Positions 22,515 through 36,600 are shown, counted from the stretch's first letter. The stretch: 64,000 bases of DNA from Norana najaformis (GCA_964023275.1 OZ029916.1:16496893-16560892), one strand, 5' to 3'. Program-made: numbers and translations. The notes: a model not told the origin generated them from the sequence alone.

Positions 22515-25383
22515 AGACACAGGCCTACTTCTTCTTCTTCCAGATCTTCCTCTTCTTCCAAATCTTCTTCTTCTTCTTCCAGATCTTCTTCTTCTTCTTC
22601 CGGATCTTCTTTTTCTTCCAGATCTTCTTCTTCTTCCGGATCTTCTTCTTCCAGATCTTCTTCTTCTTCCGGATCTTCTTCTTCTTCGAGATCTTCTTCT
22701 TCTTCTTCGAGGTCTTCTTCTTCTTCTTCCAGATCTTCTTCTTCTTCGAGATCTTCTTCTTCTTCCAGATCTTCTTCTTCCAGATCTTCTTCTTCTTCCA
22801 GATTTTCTTCTTCTTCTTCCAGATTTTCTTCTTCTTCCAGATCTTCTTCTTCCAGATCTTCTTCCAGATCGTCTTCTTCTCCCAGATCTTCTTCTTCTTC
22901 CAGGTCTTCTTCTTCTTCCCCAGATCTTCTTCTTCTTCCAGATCTTCTTCTTCTTCCAGATCTTCTTCTTCTTCTTCTTCCAGATCTTCTTCTTCTTCCA
23001 GATCTTCTTCGTCCAGATCTTCTTCTTCTTCTTGTTCTTCCAGATTTTCTTCTTCTTCCAGATCTTCTTCTTCCTGATCTTCTTCCAGATCTTCTTCTTC
23101 TTCTTCATCCAGGTCTTCTTCTTCTTCTCCCAGATCTTCTTCTTCTTCCAGATCTTCTTCTTCTTCCAGATCTTCTTCTTCTTCATCCAGGTCTTCTTCT
23201 TCTTCTCCCAGATCTTCTTCTTCTTCCAGATCTTCTTCCTCCAGATCTTTTTCTTCTTCCAGATCTTATTCTTCTTCTTCCAGTTCTTCTTCTTCTTCTT
23301 CCAGATCTTCTTCTTCTTCCAGATCTTCTTCTTCTTCTTCCAGATCTTCTTCTTCTTCCAGATCTTCTTCTTCTTTATCCAGGTCTTCTTCTTCTTCTCC
23401 CAGATCTTCTTCTTCTTCCAGATCTTCTTCCTCCAGATCTTCTTCTTCTTCCAGATCTTATTCTTCTTCTTCCAGTTCTTCTTCTTCTTCTTCTTCTAGA
23501 TCTTCTTCTTCCGGATCTTCTTCTTCTTCCAGATCTTCTTCTTCTTCAAGATCTTCTTCTTCTTCCAGATCTTCTTCTTCTTCCATATCTTCTTCTTCTT
23601 CTTCCAGATCTTCTTCTTCTTCCAGATCTTCTTCTTCCAGATCTTCTTCTTCTTCCAGATCTTCTTCTTCTTCTTCATCCAGGTCTTCTTCTTCTTCTCC
23701 CAGAACTTCTTCTTCCAGATCTTCTTCTTCTTCCAGATCTTCTTCTTCTTCTTCATCCAGGTCTTCTTCTTCTTCTCCCAGATCTTCTTCTTCTTCCAGA
23801 TCTTCTTCCTCCAGATCTTCTTCTTCTTCCAGATCTTCTTCTTCTTCCAGATCTTCTTTTTCTTCCTCCAGATCTTCTTCTTCTTCCGGATCTTCTTCTT
23901 CTTCCGGATCTTCTTCTTCTTCAAGATCTTCTTCTTTTTCCAGATCTTCTTCTTCTTCCAGATCTTCTTCTTCTTCTTCCAGATCTTCTTCTTCTTCCAG
24001 ATCTTCTTCTTCGAGATATTCTTCTTCTTCAAGATCTTCTTCTTCCTCAAGGTCTTCTTCTTCTTCTCCCAGATCTTCTTCTTCCAGATCTTCTTCTTCT
24101 TCTTCTTCCAGATCTTCTTTTTCTACTTCTTCTTCTTCTTCTCCCAGATCTTCTTCTTCCAGATCTTCTTCTACTTCTTCCAGATATTCTTCTTCTCCCA
24201 GATCTTCTTCTTCTTCCAGATCTTCTTCTTCTTCCAGGTCTTCTTCTTCTTCCCCCAGATCTTCTTCTTCTTCCAGATCTTCTTCTTCTTCCAGATCTTC
24301 TTCTTCTTCCAGGTCTTCTTCTTCTTCCCCCAGATCTTCTTCTTCTTCCAGATCTTCTTCTTCTTCCAGATCTTCTTCTTCTTCTTCCAGATCTTCTTCT
24401 TCTTCTTCCAGATCTTCTTCTTCTTCCAGATCTTCTTCTTCTTCCAGATCTTCTTCGTCCAGATCTTCTTTTTCTTCGTCCAGATCTTCTTCTTCTTCCA
24501 GATCTTTTTCTTCTTCTAGATCTTCTTCTTCTTCTTCTCCCAGATCTTCTTCTTCTTCTTTCTGATCTTCTTCTTCTTCCAGATCCTCTTCTTCTTCTTC
24601 CAGATCTTCTTCTTCTTCCAGTTCTTCTTCTTCTTCTTCTAGATCTTCTTCTTCTTCTTTCAGATCTTCTTCTTCCAGATCTTCTTTTTCTTCTTCCAGA
24701 TCTTCTTCTTCTTCCGGATCTTCTTCTTCTTCCGGATCTTCTTCTTCTTCAAGATCTTCTTCTTTCAGATCTTCTTCTTCTTCCAGATCTTCTTCTTCTT
24801 CTTCCAGATCTTCTTCTTCTTCCAGATCTTCTTCTTCGAGATATTCTTCTTCTTCAAGATCTTCTTCTTCCTCCAGGTCTTCTTCTTCTTCTCCCAGATC
24901 TTCTTCTTCCAGATCTTCTTCTTCTTCCAGATCTTCTTCTTCTTCCAGATCTTCTTCATCTTCGTCTTCCAGATCTTCTTCTTCTTCCAGATCTTCTTCT
25001 TCCAGATCTTCTTCTACTTCTTCCAGATCTTCTTCTTCCAGATCTTCTTCTTCTCCCAGATCTTCTTCTTCTTCCAGATCTTCTTCTTCCAGATCTTCTT
25101 CTTCTTCCAGATTTTTTTCTTCTTCCAGATCTTCTTCTTCTTCTCCCAGATCTTCTTCTTCTTCTTTTTCCAGTTCTTCTTCTTCTTCCAGATCTTCTTC
25201 TTCTTCTTCTTCTTCTTCTTCTAGATCTTCTTCTCCTTCCTCTTCTTCTTCTTCCAGATTTTTTTCTTCTTCCAGATCTTCTTCTTCTTCTTCTCCCAGA
25301 TCTTCTTCTTCCATATCTTCTTCTTCTTCTTCTTCCAGATCTTCTTCTTCTTCTTCCAGATCTTCTTCTTCTTCGTCAAGTTT
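22515..25383. repeat. 2.9-kb satellite of CAGATC + (TTC)n units, open in all six frames
   Basis: The tract is built of a CAGATC hexamer (variants CCGATC-like, CAGGTC, GAGATC) followed by two to six TTC triplets, so most units are 12-21 bp, all multiples of three. Nearly every unit carries an AGATCT palindrome. There are higher-order repeats: a block with ATCCAGGTCTTC and TCTCCCAGATC recurs at about 23,105, 23,190, 23,375, 23,685 and 23,755, and a ~220-bp stretch at 23,870-24,090 is repeated at 24,700-24,920. All six frames are nearly stop-free, giving Ser/Arg, Leu/Pro/Asp and Phe/Gln/Ile polymers on + and Glu/Asp/Leu, Lys/Ile/Trp and Arg/Ser/Gly polymers on -. I see no evidence that any is a real gene. 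Confidence 0.95.
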
Positions 25384-25384
25384 T

Positions 25385-25690
25385 CTGCCCCGGGCAGGTT
25401 TGAACATCCATCGGCGACATTCCTGACGTTTTTGGGTTTCTTCCTTCTGTTTACCATATCTATCCACCATCATCCAGTCTAGTTTCAATTGTCTATGTCT
25501 TCCTCTTCTTTTATTTCCTTCCATTCTTCCCTCTATGATATTTCTTAGAAGGGAATCACCTCTCAGTATTTGTCCAGTCCATTTTCTCTGTCTGGTCCTC
25601 CTCCACTCCACCCGTTGAAGCACTTCTTCGTTTGTTTTGTGCTCTGTCCAGTTAATCTTCTCCACCAGAAGAGAGACGGAGAGGGCTGAA
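25385..25690 (-). pseudogene. C-terminal relic of a non-LTR retrotransposon reverse transcriptase ORF
   Basis: Reading right to left, the frame encodes KINWTEHKTNEEVLQRVEW, RQRKWTGQILRGDSLLRNII, EGRMEGNKRRGRHRQLKLDW and RRWMFKPARGRK. This pattern (R-RKW-G-LRGDSLL, EGRMEG-RGR, LDWM, PARG) is the usual C-terminus of RTE-like LINE ORF2 proteins. A short stretch is missing after LQRV. No stop codon follows PARGRK. The frame runs straight into the acidic satellite and stays open to 23,458, giving a nominal 735-residue fusion. The fragment is 5'-truncated and has no catalytic domain. Confidence 0.7.
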
Positions 25691-27660
25691 GGAAATTATT
25701 ACTAAGTAGCAACATACGTAAATCAGACAAATTTCTTTGACCTGCGGAAAGGCGCACATTTTGAAAGAAGCTGAAGTGGACCAAGTTGAAATAAACATTC
25801 TCTTGTTTACATATTCTTTTAGTCGTAAGTTCTACTCTAATTTAGCGGGTCTGCTGTAGGTTGAAATCGGGCTGATATAATTCGTCGTATAAGTTTAGTG
25901 GATTAATTGTTAACAAACATCGAGTTACATGATAGGGGAAAGGAGGCTGGTGGGCAACGTCGGCGCCTGGACTTAAAGTCTCGAAGGGAATACACCTTGC
26001 AACGCTTAAACTGACAGCGGTTAAGGATACTAGGGGGCTGAAAAGCGACGCAAACCATCAAAGGTGCACAAATATTTTGGCCAATTTTCATGAAATTTGG
26101 GCCTCGCAGATTTATTGCTTACGGGGGTTGTTTATTAAAATGGAATTTCCCAACTAGAGTCTAGTATGTGCAGTAGGTAGGCCTATTAGTAGCGCACGGG
26201 TTCGTCATGGGTTTGATTTGCTTTGACCATTGTGACGATCGTCACAGCACTGGAGCTGTAAACTGTCTTATGTGTGGCGCTTTTCCTCAATGCTGTGGGT
26301 ATACCTATAAAAACCCACCACAAGAAACACACTTTACTAAAGGCAAGGTTCGTCGTGGACTTCTGCAAATTTGTCTCTTGTCAACAATAGGACTGCGACA
26401 TCATGATCTGATCTACCATGCATTGATTTGATCTTGATCATATTCCATGTGAACTAATCCTGTCGAGATCGAAGAAGTCAGGGAGATCGGAAACCGGTTC
26501 CGGTGGGTAATAACGCTTCTGCTATAGTTGCTTTCCACTGGAAATACCTACGCGTTCAGGTGTTACAGAGAGTTAGGAAAATGTCCTTTTTATAAAATGC
26601 ATCTTCTGAAGTAGAAAAATAATATATATAAAACTGTAGTTTTGCTGTATCGGGTCTAGGCATCTTATTATTGTGTAGGGTGAACAAGATGGTTCATATC
26701 CTTTAAAAAGCTATAATTCCAGAGGTCGATGAAATGCATGCGGGTTTTATCAACGTGGATGTCAACGTTTAAACAGGCCTGTCTTCAAATATAGAGACAA
26801 CTTCATGCATAGTGTGAGGGTCACAGGTTTACAGAAGCTGAGCTATAATAATCTCGATGAGAGAGCTACGCGAGATACGCAACGACGCCGAAGGGCCTAT
26901 GACTTTGTACCGACCTAATTGGTGCCTAGGGACTTGAGTTAAACGCCAGATGAACTTCGGTCTGCCACACGAGATGATCCCTGTTGCAAAGGACTTCGAA
27001 CCCCTTAAAGGCCGCTCAGCTGCAGAGTTTCTCAGAGTTTGCTCTCTCTATCTGTCGGCAGTAAAGACAGCGTTAGGTTTTTATGAACCATCAGTACATC
27101 ATCGGTCTCTTGAAATTGACTAATAAGGTTTATAGTGTTTGTCGCAGAATTAAAGGCCGATTCGTCTGTTGAGCATCTCAATGTAAGGCAAGTATTTTTT
27201 ATGTGAGAGAGGAGAGGAGATTAAATAAAAGACGCTATTATTGATATTGAGGCCTAAATGAAAACTTCCAATCCAAATAAGTTATTAGCAGAGACACATG
27301 CACAAGACGCAGGCATGCCTATATGTGCCTGCCTGCCTCGTGTGAGCTGTTCCCTCGCTCGGGGAGAAAAACGTGGTCCCTCTGTGACTTCAGTTAATTT
27401 AGTCGTTTCAACCCTTTCCATTCCATACTGGTTCTTCTTACGGAAGAAATAGTAATTAATCTCTGTTGTCTTCTTACGGAAGGCTGTGTCATGAGTAATC
27501 CGTCACCAAACTGCGTCTGCCCTATCCCTCTTATTATTAGCCTATAGCTGAAACTATGAGAAAACATTGCTGAAGTTGATGCTGAATGAACTCTTGCTTC
27601 TTGGTTTTCTTTTGCATTGAAGTCAGTCGATTCTTCGTCGGACAAAAGAAGCAGAAGATA

Positions 27661-30600
27661 ATGACCGAAAAAGACAAAGATGGCACCACGCAAGACATTG
27701 ATAAAGAAGACGGTAAGCCACGTCAGGACAATGTTAGGAAATGTAGGATGATCGCCAGTTCAGTTGGCATCCTCATGAACGATGCATTGCATTATCACTG
27801 GTCAACAAATTTTAACTTTTTTTGCTTCCGAAGAAACTTCAGCTGTTTTATATAGAATTTTGCTCGTGTTCTCAGAAATTTTGTATCACTTAAGGTTTTT
27901 GAGAAAAATGGTATGCAAGATTTTAAAAAGAAACACCTAAAAATTTACTTAGGGCATACATTTACAATGTTCTTGTAATTTAATTTGTGGACACTATAAA
28001 AACTACTTGTAATTTAATTTGTGGACACTCTAAAAACCGAACTGCGGCTGATTTGCGTTTGTATTCAATGCAAGGAGCTTCTCTGATCAGTGTCCAACAG
28101 TAATCAGCCAGCATACTAGTGCTCCACACACCCTAGTATCGTTTCCGCACTGTGTCAATGCTCTAATGAAATCGATCGCCATGTTTATCGCTGACGTCAC
28201 CAAGATTTGCTGGGAAGAAATCCAAATGGGAATGCAAGAAATTTATTTTTAGTGACATTTTTACCTCCATCAGATGAAATGCTTGAAGCATCTCTTCAAC
28301 CAGCTGAACATAATTTGGAGATTTGCTGTTGCCCAGAAAGTTGCTGACAACGTCCTTCAAAGACTGCCATGCAGTTAACTCAACTTTATTCAGAAGTTCG
28401 TCAAAGTGAATGTCATTCATCGGTTCCCTGATCTGTGGACCAAAAACTTAAGCTTTCTCGTATCTTTTCCTCACTTATCCGAGGAAACTTGTCTCTTAAG
28501 TACTTGAACCCCTTTCCATCTTTCTTCAATGCCTTGACAAAGTTCTTCACTAGTCCAAGCTTTATGTGAAGAGGTGGCAACAAAACGTTACTGGGATCAA
28601 CAAGTGGTTCGTAATGAACGTTCTTTTGGCCTGGTACCAAACGTTTGCGACGTGGCCAATGCTTTTTGATGTAACGGGAATCTATTGCACGACTGTCCCA
28701 CTCACAAATGAAGCAACAATACTTTGTATACCCTAGCTGCAGCCCAAGAAGAAGTGCTACAACTTTCAAATCACCACACAAATTCCAGTGATGCTTACTG
28801 TACTGGATAGATGACAGTAACAGCTTTATATTATCAAATGTCTCTTTCATGTGCACAGCATGCCCTACTGGTATTAATAGACACATATTTCCATTGTGTA
28901 ATAAAACTGCTTTAAGGCTTAAACGGGATGAATCGATGAACAGTCGCCATTCTTGCGAATCATACTGACAACCAAGTGCGCCAAACAATCCTTCAACCTC
29001 TTTGCAGAAACATAAAGTATCATTTTTATTTTTAAAAACTTTATAAATTCGTCATGTCGCTTGCAAAATACAGAAACTTTAGTTCCTTGTGCTAGCAGAC
29101 TCCATTCCTGAAGCCAATAGCCCAGCAATTCCGCTTGACTCTTTGATGGATAGATATATGCACTAAAAGCCAATATAGCTTACTTAGCCTATTAACTGTA
29201 ACTGTAACTGTAACTGTAAGATGCAGCCCTCCGGTCGTTAAAGTTTACGGCCGAAGCGCAGAACCTGCAACTAAACAGTTTGTATTAGTTACAAGGAAAT
29301 GCAAAGGAGAGATAAGATCAGGTAGGGTCGAACACCAAGCAATGTCTTCTATTTTCCCTCTGTTTAAAAAGTCCAGCATAGTAGTTTACCTAAAGCCAGG
29401 ACTGTAGCAGAGGATAGCCGACGGTGTCACTGAGGGGTTTTCATGCATCATGCAGACGGCAACATCTGTAACTAACTAGCAGAACCAAACTGTTCCATAC
29501 GTATACGGGCCAACGGGGTGCAGCTGCACGCTCGCTCGCAGAGAAAAACATGGTCCCTCGATGAATCCAGTTAATTTAGTCCTTTCAGTTCCACTCTGGT
29601 TCGTGTTAGAGAAGACTGTCAAAAGTCACTCGTCGCCAAACCGGTGTCATTATATAGGGCTTAGATCACGCGTATTAATATATACATAAAATATATGTAT
29701 ATATGACCTATTCAGGACAGCGTTGTTTTGAATGGAAAACTACATTGGCAGACATTAATCAGCAAAGGCCCATAGGTTTAATTACGTTGCGCGCATTTGA
29801 ATTCTTCCTATACATAATAGATGCATGCCTCTGTAAAAGGTGTAGTGCTTGGACCCATAGGTAACGCAGTTGAGTTTCATCTGCGTGTCGAAGTATTCAT
29901 GTGGGTGAAGTTTCGATCATAATGGAACCCATAGACTGTTTGTGCACAGCCTGGCTGTTCATTTGTTGATCAAATTCAGATCGATCAGATGAATGATCTT
30001 CTTTAAACCGAATCACCCATAAAGGCTTCAGTCAAGATAACACTTTAGAAGATTAATGTCTTTCACTTAAACTAACAACCATAGAGGCAGCTGCGATCGA
30101 GTAATTATTATATGATCTGATGAAACGTTTAGACTCTAGACATCATTTTCTTAGCTGATGTTTGAGGGCAGATGATCGAACAGTTCCCCCACTTAGGTCT
30201 GATATAGTGTGATCTAACTATTGTTTATAAGTATCTGAGCAGTTGCTGAACCATGGTTATCTGTCAGTGCCAAAGACATGCGACTTTAGGTGTGCTGAAG
30301 ATGCTTCCGGAGCTGCTTTTGCTTTTTCACTCAGGCAATCAATACTCTTGCTGTCCTATCCTTGAACCCCCGACGTCTAGGGTGACAGCCCAGCACGTTA
30401 ACCACTGACATTTCCTAACCCTTAGACTAAGTTTGTGTGGATCTACTGTATAGTTGCTGTTGGAACAGACTTCTTCTCGACTACGCCAACTATCTGGTCC
30501 AAGCTACCAGCTCACAAACACTTCTCGTCTTTCGATTTCTACGCAGGCCTTTTATGCTAAACTGAAAAAGTATTTTTCACGAAAACCTCTCCGGATTCGT

Positions 30601-33600
30601 CCTCTTGTCTCTTTCTTTCTAGGCTCTTCAATCTGAAACACCGTCCATGGAGTGGCAGATCCAGTTTTGCTTGAGTGAGGGATCAAGGACATTTCCAGAG
30701 AGGCGCCACATTCTTGCATGCACGGGTCTGGTCTAAGGACCGACGGCATATAACCAAGAGGGATTCTGGGAGGGCAAACTGCCGCATCCCCCGCGCCAGG
30801 AGCTAAATCCACCACTACGCCCATCGTACAGCTGGAGGATGTTTGAATTACACTGCTGAGAAAATGAATATTTGATTTCAATTTGAAACCGAACCTGACC
30901 CTAATTGTGTCAACGATTTTTTCGGCTCCTATGATTAGGCTGGTTCTTACGAATTAGCATTTTTGGAAGCTGAGGAAATGTGAAGAATACGAATACCACT
31001 ATGATAATATCCCTACATAGGTCTACATAGGTTGTCAAACTGACTCGCTTAATTGCTTCCCCGCCCACTTGCTTGCTCGCTCGCTGCTCACTTGCCCGCT
31101 CATTTATAGATTCAGAGAAGGTGCATTTTGTTTTTCAGGGCTGCCGAGGCCGACGCCTTTCTGCGGTTCGGTGCGGTTTGTGTTGGCCATCCTTGGTTGT
31201 CTGATGTTCTGTCATCTTTACGCCCAGCGTGTTGGCATGTCCGTCGCCATCGTCTGCATGGTCAACCAAACAGCCGTCGCCGAACTTAACATCAAGTCGT
31301 CAGATGGCGCTAGCAATTCAAGCACCGACGACGTCACGCAGTGGACTCCATCATACCCACAATGCATCAGAGCTGTTAAGGGAAAGAATGAAACAGAGTC
31401 TCTTGTAAGACTGTTTTGTAGCACTATTTATTTCCCCACTGTAGACTGGTAAGAGGTTGCCACAGTGTCTGTGACCCTGACGTCCCAGATTAGACTGCGA
31501 ACGCCATCGAATGAGACCATCAGGTCACTAGCCATCGGTTTTTCGTAGATTATTTTTGTAATATCATCATTATCATCATCGTCGTCGTCGTCATTATCAC
31601 CGTTAGTTTGGTGTGATCATGATGATGATGGCGACGACCACAGGCCCTCAACGACGTGTTCTAAAGACGTTCTAATCGAATTTGAACTTCGACTGACCTC
31701 TCAACTCCGGTCTACACACAATCACAAGCACATAACACAGACGCATCAGCCAGGCACACCCATTCGGCTCCAAAATCCGCCGCCTCGTCACTCGCATGCG
31801 CTGCAACGCCAAAGCATACTGAACCAGAAAAACAATTTAACCCATAAATTAAAAACAATTACTTAATTAAAATCATGCCTCCATATTAACAATCCCTATT
31901 GTCACGATCTCTGTTATCGTGTTTTTCTTAAGGATGGTCCATTTGTGTGGGAAAAGAGCATTCAGGGTCATATCCTCGGGGCCTTCTTCTACGGCTACAT
32001 GGTCTCTCAGATTCCGGGTGGTCTTCTGGCTGAGCAGTTTGGCGGGAAATGGGTTCTGTTCGGCTTTCTCGGACTGTCATCCTTATCAACGCTACTGACG
32101 CCGATGGCAGCCAGGTTCAGCTTCATTCTCCTCATCATCCTCCGAGTACTTGTCGGCATCGGGTCGGTAAGTCCGTCTTCTCTGTCATCTTCTTTAAGTG
32201 ATAAATGATCTACTTTAAAAATATCAGAACGCGAAATGCACCGGTTGAAGACGCGTCTCTTAAATCTCTGCTAAAACCAGATTACTGTTAATTGATTATT
32301 ATTCTATGAGACCATAATATGAAGTAGAATAGAGCTTAGCTTTATAAGAATACAAAGGATCATTCACATCCGGGCTCCATTATGAACAACCGTCATTCAT
32401 TCATTCATTCAGTCAGTGAGTCTCATTCGCATGGTGCAAAGTTGCAAGCGACGTGCTTTGTGGATGACCTAGAGTGAACTGACTTTGTTGGTTTTGTGAT
32501 AGGGAGCCCTGTTTCCGGCGATGCATGCGATGTGGGGGAAGTGGGCGCCACCAATGGAACGATCCAAACTGGCGAGTTTAACCTATGCAGGTCAGAGCAC
32601 CAATTCATTTCACTTCAGTATCATCAAATTCTATTAGTTTGTGCCATGAAACGAGTGTTGCTGTCCATTGTGCTGTATGATATTTACTGTTTTGTATTAC
32701 ATTGTATCCGACAGATGAGCAGAAGTTATGCATGTGTATATACTGTTGCTTACGTCATGTTGCGGTCTAATTTCTTTTGTCTAATTCTCTTTGTCTAAAT
32801 AGAATACTTACTTATTCAAATTAGATGCACAAGTGTGCTTAATAATTACTTGAGCCCGTTACGTGTTACAAATATTAATATATTGTGTTGCAGTACACCT
32901 TAGTCAAGCATTTACTCTTATCATCAGTTTATACATAGTGAATGGCTCATTAATTATATGACTATTTCAAATTGTTTTATTTAGAATATTTCATAGTAAT
33001 TCGTCCCAACAATTCATTAACATTCATACGATGAAACAATTTAACTACCTTACTTATAAGGCCAACAAATTTTATATGCTTAAGAGGAAGTAAAGTTTAA
33101 CTTCCCTTTCCCAAGATGAGATTCTCCATTTCCGTTTTCTAACAAGTGCTCCAACAGAAGAAGGGATGCTTTTTCCACCTCTCACACGGCAGTGCGGTTT
33201 TCTCGCTGTCTTTCAACGTAAAGAGGGCAAAATGGCGATCCCTCAATACCACGTTGGATTAACACGAGGTAGACAAGTAGTTATTCCATTCTTTCGATTA
33301 ATGTTTGATCGAAAGTTCCAGAATTCGACGACCAAACTCCACGATGAGTTAGTCGCCAGTTTCGCGAACAAAGACCCGTTCAGATACGACGATCTAAGTT
33401 TCTTCAGTTCGCTCGACTCAATATACAGCAAATCCCTAGTAAAACCTATTTATATCCATAAATTAGCTAAACTGGCTTTCTCTGTTTAACTATTTACTTA
33501 CACTATAGCTGGCCGGCTTAAGATTGCACTAAATCTAATCATTCTTAACTAATTCCTAAAAATTACAACAATTAGTCAGTTTGAGCTAAATCTAGTCAAG

Positions 33601-36600
33601 TCAGTATGTACAAAATTACAATGCAAATCCGAATTAAAAGGACGGCGAACTACATGTCAAACTGTTTGAGTGGGTGTGTTCAAGAGGACCTTATAAAAAT
33701 CTGCAACTCTGTCCTCACAGCTACCGATGGGTGTTCTCTTTGCTCGTTTCATATTTTCAGCACGCAGCATGGGAGTTATGCTGTATTCAGCGAATTATCC
33801 AGAAATAAGCATCTACAAAATTCATTAAGCAGCCATGCTGAAAACCAACTTAACTAATTGATTACTTCAGGTTGTATGATGGGAAATGTGATTGCTCTAC
33901 CGTTGTCGGGTTTTCTCTGTCAATATGGTTTTGACGACGGATGGGGGTCTATCTTTTACATCATCGGTAAGTCAGCCATGTCATTATCATCGTCGTCATC
34001 ATCATCATTATCATCACCATCACCACCACCAATGACAACAAAACGAATGAAACAACAACATCGTCATCATCACTGTCATGTCAATCGTAATCGTCATCGT
34101 CATCAACAACGCCAGCAGCGACATCATCATCATTATCATCTCTTTTAATCAACATGATGGATGTAACATTTTAATATGCATATTCTATATATCACCATTC
34201 ATCATATACATAGTTTTTATACCACCGTTCACCCTATTTTATCTCAATTTTCTATCTATCTTCTTATTTTCTTTCTTTTCTTCGCCGCTGTCTCAGTGTA
34301 TCTGTCTCTCTGCTGGTCTTCTTGCTGCCTATTTACCTTAGATTTCTCTGACGCATTCCTTCTTTACTCTCACCCATCTTTCTCGTCTCTCTGAAGCCTA
34401 CTTTTTCTTCGATCTCCGTCCACGTATGTAAGTTTTTTGTCAAATAAATTTGCTGATCAATCAGTAATTTGTACCTGTCTCTTTCTGTCTCTGTCTCTGT
34501 CTCTGTCGCTGTCCCTCTTTGTCTCTCTCTCGCAGTAACACTCTGTTGTTTTCCTCTTATCTCTTTCAAATCGTTACATTCGATATGTGAGACTTGTAAT
34601 CACCTATAGTTCATAGTGCTAGATGTAGCCAGATAATGATTCGTCCGTTACTTTAAACAAATGTCACTGTACAGGAATTTCGTCCGTTCTGTGTCTTGTT
34701 CTGTGGGCGATTTTCACAAGTAACACGCCAGAGTCGAACAAATTCATATCTGCAACCGAAAAAAAGTACATTGTTTACAGCCTCAAGGGCGAAGTCTCCG
34801 AAGAACAGCCAAAAGTAGGCCAATAACACGCCACATATGAACACTTAAGAGTTCAGTTTATTTCTTGTAGTTTATAATAACTATCTATGAATTGAGTACT
34901 ATTTGCATTTATGTTATACTTAGCTCATTAGGCGATCATTAAGTTATTCATCAACACTGTTTCATGAGAATTTGTTTGGTCTGTGGTGATATAGTGGCCA
35001 ACGGGATCAAAGGACTATATAAGTGTTCAAGTGTTCATTTGCTTAAAATTCCATGTATGTGACTTTATGAACAAGTTCAGGTGGCAAAGGCCTACATAGG
35101 TGGCCGCTGGTAGGCCTAAACATTCCAAGATTAGTTCGTCTGATAAACTCTCTTCATTTTCAGATCATATCTCTGATTCCTGTTGTTGTGCGCTGTGTAG
35201 TTGTCGCAGGTTCCGTGGTTGGAATTTCTTCGATCTGGTCCTGTTTGGGCTCTGATCATCGCCAACTTCTGTATGGACTGGGGATTCTATACCCTCCTCA
35301 CGAACATACCCACCTTCTACAACGAAGTTCTACTCTTCGACATCACATCGGTGAGCTTTCCTATCTTAACAACAAAATCTCTGGCTGCTGCATGCAGAGA
35401 CTAGTTTGATTCCATCTGAGTTCACTCTACAAATCTATGAATTCAGTGCGTTCTTGCAAATAATAGCGAGATGTGTCCTTTGAATTTCTACATGAAGCTA
35501 GATATACACAGCCACTTTGCCAAAGTTTAACCATTAAATTCTATGTTTAGCGAGTATACTTTACTCTTCCAATGAATATTCTGATTTGAGTATAGTTTGA
35601 CATATTTGAGAAAGGTTTGTATACGCTCGCTTAATAAGCGATAAGAACAACTTGACATCTTCTGTAATTTACCATTCTGCTGTTAGCACCGGTGGCAGAT
35701 TACGAATGTTGTCATCTCTGGATTGGGAAGGGGGCGAGTCACATTGACATGTGTGTGTGGAATGGTTGCCTGGTTGCTGAAGTTATTAAGTAATTGTTGA
35801 TTTCTGAAATGATATACCAACTAAGTTCTTTTTAGTAAATGAATAGTGGCCCTCAATTTAATCTGCTTTTTGAAAGGATATTCTTGTCAGCTGATTGGTC
35901 TTTTAGAACGGGCTTTATTCGGCTCTGCCGTTTATTGGACTGTGGGCCAACATGAATGTTGCACCTATCCTCGCAGACTACTTACAAGCCAAAAAGATTC
36001 TTTCAACCGGAGTTACCAGGAAACTTTTCACCTCACTAGGTAAGGAAATTCGGTATAGATCATTTATGCAGGCCAATTTGAAGGCGCGTATTTTAATGTA
36101 CAACATCAGCGAAGTCATACAATTATTGAATTCAATCATGCAATATGCCAGGGTGAATCCCTAACTACTTCCTGCTGAAGGCATTATAGGTTAACGGCTA
36201 GAAAACTTCTCGAGAGGTGAGTTACCCCAAGCTAGTTCTAAACCCAGAGCCGCCGGCATCACTGCCAAGAGTGATCCATGCACGGTTTGATGACTGTGGC
36301 GTTGCCAACTGTGCATCTATATACCGCTGATAGGTAAAATTCCAAAGTTTGCACACATATTTCATGTTGGAACCACTGCATTGATTCTCAAAGGAAAGTC
36401 GCATGAGTTTAAGATGATTGCATCCATGTGCCTCCGTTTAGCTTGTACCGCTCAATATGATCTCAGAGCAGCTGTGTATCTGAGTTTCATCCATATGGGG
36501 CCGGTGACCTCTTAGTTTCGCAGTACAGGGTGACCCATTGTCCTTCCGTCATGCTCTTCCACAACACAGCAGAGAAATTTTGATGTTTTCGTCCCATTAT

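Noticed and set aside
22490..25665. Long open frames of 184-963 codons on both strands
   Set aside because: All lie in the TTC/CAGATC satellite, where every frame is open by construction. Composition is a simple polymer and there are no splice or start signals of a gene.
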